Assembly (NCBI GenBank): GCA_964036275.1
Contig: OZ038436.1
Location: 6,544,482 to 6,608,481 of the forward strand
DNA length: 64,000 nucleotides
Source of the DNA: Litoditis marina
Lineage: Eukaryota; Nematoda; Chromadorea; Rhabditida; Rhabditidae
Direction of reading: 5' to 3'
Shown here: in pieces, positions 60,940-64,000 of the stretch
Numbering within the stretch: position 1 is the first letter of the stretch
How the letters are laid out: each line of letters opens with the position of its first letter
Translations under genes and position numbers: made by a program
Notes under the pieces: model-generated
The model's database searches: none
What the model saw: the letters and a program-made list of their open reading frames with translations, nothing else
Told to the model about the DNA's origin: nothing

Positions 60940-61740
60940 CGTGAATAGCTGGTTACACTAAGTTCATGCGGTCAAATGTTGCGCCATAAATTTATAGGAA
61001 GCATCAATTGTCACAAGATGTTGAATCTAGCACAAAATACAAAATGAAAAAAATGAAAAAAGAGAACGTAAGCTATTGGATGTGCGTTTCAACATTCATA
61101 ATAACGAACATAATATGTTGTTTTTCAATAATTACTTTCATATGAGTTTTAGCAAAAAGTTCTGTTTGGGTACCCTCCCAGGGTTGTCTTCACAGGCAAG
61201 CAATTAACTGATAGACTTTTGCGGTTCCTTTCAAAAATGTTCCAAAATCTAATTAAGTTTTAATGAAACGAAATGCACAATACCAATGAAGTTACTACCA
61301 TAAATTGATGCGTTTTTCATGTCTATGTTTCAATATGAAGATAGGGTTATAAATGTATATATTTTTGCTAATGGTTTTTCATTTGCCATAGGGTCACATT
61401 GTTAACTCCAAAGGCGAAAATAAAGCGGGACGGATTCTTTAACATATCGCCATATCGGTGGACGGCCTTGTATTCTCTATTCCTGGAAAAAGAGAGAAAA
61501 CCAATATCCATATTGTGATACTTCGAACTAGATGTTGCAATTTGTTGATTGTTGATTAGTATACATTACCGACAGAGTAGTTCCCTTGCTTTTTTTGTAG
61601 TTTGATCGAGCTGAATTCGGGTGTAGATCGAGTATTTGTGCTGTGTTCGCAGCTGGAAAAACGGTCATTTCTGAAAAAGTGTAGGCAACTGTGAAAAAAG
61701 GGGTAATAGTTGCAACTTGATTCTGTAGAGTTAAAATTGT
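60940..61740. repeat. Triplicated segment, copy 3 (rearranged)
   Basis: The PSE lies at 60964. The right part (61490-61740) matches 54160-54380 and 55740-55930 (GTTGATTGTTGATTAGT..ACATTACCGACAGAGTA, AAACGGTCATTTCTGAAAAA, GGGGTAATAGTTGCAACTTG). The middle is diverged or replaced. Confidence 0.65.
60964..60997 (+). promoter_or_regulatory. snRNA-type promoter (PSE + TATA)
   Basis: CATGCGGTCAAATGTTGC, then 10 nt, then TATAGG. Near-identical core and box to 53951-53984. Confidence 0.55.
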
Positions 61741-62129
61741 ACCACTTTCAATAGTTGTCTTAAAAGTAAATGAGTAGGAATGATAAAGCCTGAATTTTTG
61801 AATTTTTGAAGAAGAATTGAATTTTGAATGTATCTGGTATCATACTCTTGACTGATTTTTTCACAGTAAACATTCTTTATGTTTTGAATACACTTTTGTT
61901 CCGATTTCTGTTCTCTCAATTTATAAAACACGCAAATAAAGGTTTATACCGAGTTCGAAAGCGCTGGATTTCCAGAAAGAAGTTTGTAAATATCGTCTTG
62001 AATATCAAAATCAGTCAAGTGTAGCGTTTTCCTGTAAAACCACAATCCAACGTTTAGCTTTTGTTAGATGAATTCAATTAACAGTTGCTGGTTCCACTTC
62101 CACTTGTCCATTGATGGTATCTTGTTGGC

Positions 62130-62165
62130 GAGTATTTAAAGAGTCATGGAAACATTGGAGTGAAG
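62130..62165 (-). promoter_or_regulatory. snRNA-type promoter (PSE + TATA)
   Basis: Minus strand TTCACTCCAATGTTTC, then 10 nt, then TAAATA. Sits in a segment that repeats 59760-60045 in part (shared TACTATTCAATCATGTTTAT). Confidence 0.5.
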
Positions 62166-62594
62166 AGAACAAACGTACTTACTGCGTGATGTTTCCGATA
62201 CTATTCAATCATGTTTATGTTCTCAAGTCAAAATTCATTACATTTTCACTTTACGGTTTTCAGTTTTGCTGTACACTGTTGTGTTTTCAAAACATTCATT
62301 GATTGTTATTCTTCCCCTGTTATGATTATGTTGTCCTGTTTTGCTATGTTTATATTGGGTTTGGAGACGTCAACAATCCCTTCACCTACCAAATATCACC
62401 GTTATTATTGTAACACAACTTTTCATCATTAATAGCCTAATGAGAAATCGGTCAAATTCGAAAAAAGTTATGTTCTCGTGTCGTTATGAAATTTTCTGTT
62501 GTCCCTCGTCCCTCGTCCTTCGTCTCCCGTCCCATGTCCGCATGGTATTGAAAAAAACTACTGAACCGAATCGACTGAAAAGTGGCACACTCAT

Positions 62595-63120
62595 GTGAAC
62601 CCCGAAGTTGGCTCGGCGCCGAAACTTGGGGGTTGGTACGTTGTGTCTGGCGCTTGGCGCGGGCGCCAGAGGGCGCCATAAGCTGAAAAACATGCGTTTC
62701 CATCAGTGAAATGGTTTAAAATTCAGAATGGAGGTCCGAATGGTGAATTTAAACTATTTACCAGAATACGGTGCCTTGCCTTATGTTTGGCGCCAAACGC
62801 TGGCGCCCACTGGCGCCAAATGAGAATAACGCGTGCGAGGCACGCTAACGACCGCAATCGTTCACAGAGGTCAGCACTATGAATGTAGTTGACAAATACG
62901 AGTCGTGTACCCGAAGTGTTTCGATGGTCGGCGTCAAAATGCTCTTTTATTCGCCAATTGGCGCCAAGATTGAAAATAAGGTTTCCGAACCAAAAAAACC
63001 TCCGAAAATTTAGCTAATTGGTCAAGGCCATACATTCCAAATATTTTTTATCGATTGGAGTAACATGTTTGAATATTGGCGCTGGACCCAATTTTAGAAG
63101 TCAACTGGCGCCAAACATGC
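62595..63120. repeat. Cluster of GGCGCCA palindromes
   Basis: At least seven GGCGCC palindromes, several extended to TTTGGCGCCAAA or ATTGGCGCCAA, in 520 bp of otherwise ordinary sequence. Related to 58560-58745. They may be termini of a degraded repeat; E2F-like sites (TTTGGCGC) are present by chance or design. Confidence 0.65.
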
Positions 63121-63267
63121 GTTGAAAAACCAGGATCGCAAAGTTCGAAAACTCGAAACTTCGTTCAGATATCCGGATGTTTGATAGTCACCACTTTTCA
63201 AAGTTTTTTCTGGTATTCTACTCTATGAGGAATTGTAGCAGTACAACTAGCGAAAAGCGAAAAGAGA

Positions 63268-63625
63268 ACAATTCGTGAAAAGTGGGGAACCAGGAAGTGT
63301 GTGAGTTCTGTTCGGTATCACCGTTTTCAGCAAAAAGTGAACAATACGATGTTGTGAATGAGTGCGCAACAAAAGTAGAAAAATACATTTGTTTGCACAA
63401 CGGTTCATAATGTTTTTGGGTAAAATCATTATGCATTTTCACGTTGAATTGATATTATTGTAGTAGTTTTTTTTTGTGAACCGTCGTGCAAACAAATGTA
63501 TTGTTCTACTTTTGTTGCATACTCATTCACAACATCGTATTGTTCACTTTTTGCTGAAAACGGTGAAACCGAACAGAACTCACACACTTCCTGGTGCCCC
63601 ACGTTTTTCGAATGTTTGTTGGTTT
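63268..63625. mobile_element. Long inverted repeat
   Basis: Arms of about 140 bp (63268-63410 and 63475-63625) with mirrored CCAGGAAGTGTGTGAGTTCT, AAAAAGTGAACAATACGATG and ACATTTGTTTGCAC. The centre is about 65 bp. Short frames on both strands here are artefacts. Confidence 0.85.
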
Positions 63626-63730
63626 TGTACGCCAATTAATAGTTGGAATGCAAGTGAAACGCTATTCGAGTTTCTGGAGTTTACAACAAAACCTATTCAG
63701 TATTACACGGAGAACCCATTCTTATGCGAC

Positions 63731-63870
63731 TTAGGCAGGGTTCATACTTTTTGCTGCCAACTCTGGCAGCAGCAGCAGCCGCTGCCAAGCATTTGGGCAG
63801 CGCTGCCGAAATGTTGTTGCTGCCAGAGTTGGCAGCATGAAATGGCGACAAGAAAGTATGAACGCATTTT
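63731..63870. mobile_element. GCTGCC-rich palindromic MITE
   Basis: Ends AGGGTTCATACTTT and AAAGTATGAACGC (inverted), with TTGCTGCCAACTCTGGCAGC mirrored inside. Resembles the palindrome nested in the BEL gag at 26089-26240. Confidence 0.75.
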
Positions 63871-64000
63871 GCTGCTCAGATTTTCTTTTCTCAAAAATCT
63901 CATACTTACATAGCTACTTAGTTTTTTTTATAATATTTTATAACCGTTTTCATTTTTTGAAAACTCCAGATGGATATAATTTTAAAAAAATATATAGAAT

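Noticed and set aside
63218..63913. Overlapping frames on both strands near the window end
   Set aside because: They mirror each other because of the long inverted repeat at 63268-63625 and the GCTGCC palindrome.

Overview
The window reads as nuclear DNA of a chromadorean (rhabditid-like) nematode. The evidence is small exons joined by GT-AG introns with TTTCAG-type acceptors, three animal genes with clear family homology, a BEL/Pao retrotransposon primed by tRNA-Gly, many palindromic MITE-like repeats, and many copies of a promoter element that looks like the nematode snRNA/21U-RNA (SNAPc) motif. No bacterial operon, rRNA or CRISPR array is present. The species cannot be named from the sequence alone.

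Layout. 1-3979: upstream region with a tRNA-derived repeat, two snRNA-type promoters on the minus strand and a (CT)34 tract. 3980-11843 (+): 15-exon secreted type-B carboxylesterase, 561 aa. 11844-15557: gap between two convergent genes, rich in hairpins. 15558-37715 (-): 20-exon homologue of C2CD5 (N-terminal C2 domain protein), about 765 aa; its introns carry a 25-copy 136-bp tandem array, a 5.7-kb BEL/Pao element with nested insertions, and several MITEs. 37716-39222: divergent promoter region. 39223-53521 (+): 21-exon GIT-family ArfGAP (git-1), 731 aa, with introns full of repeats and promoter-like motifs. 53522-64000: no host gene recognised; a broken Maverick/Polinton-type integrase, a segment present in three copies, and inverted repeats.

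The exon models were assembled by hand. They keep an open frame across all junctions, and total CDS length is divisible by three for all three genes (1686, 2298 and 2196 nt with stop). Two choices remain uncertain: the acceptor of C2CD5 exon 13 and a GC donor in git-1 exon 19.

The strongest unexplained signal is an element of the form CAGTYGARTGTTKC, followed in about a dozen sites by exactly 10 nt and then a TATA-like box. It occurs on both strands, in introns and intergenic DNA, sometimes in tandem arrays. It resembles a SNAPc proximal sequence element and suggests a dispersed set of small-RNA genes (Pol III-like where TATA is present, possibly 21U/piRNA-like where it is absent). A second strong signal is that the 136-bp array is made of the last 106 nt of a C2CD5 coding exon plus the first 30 nt of its intron, so a splice donor has been amplified 25-fold; a second exon of the same gene shows a similar one-copy duplication.
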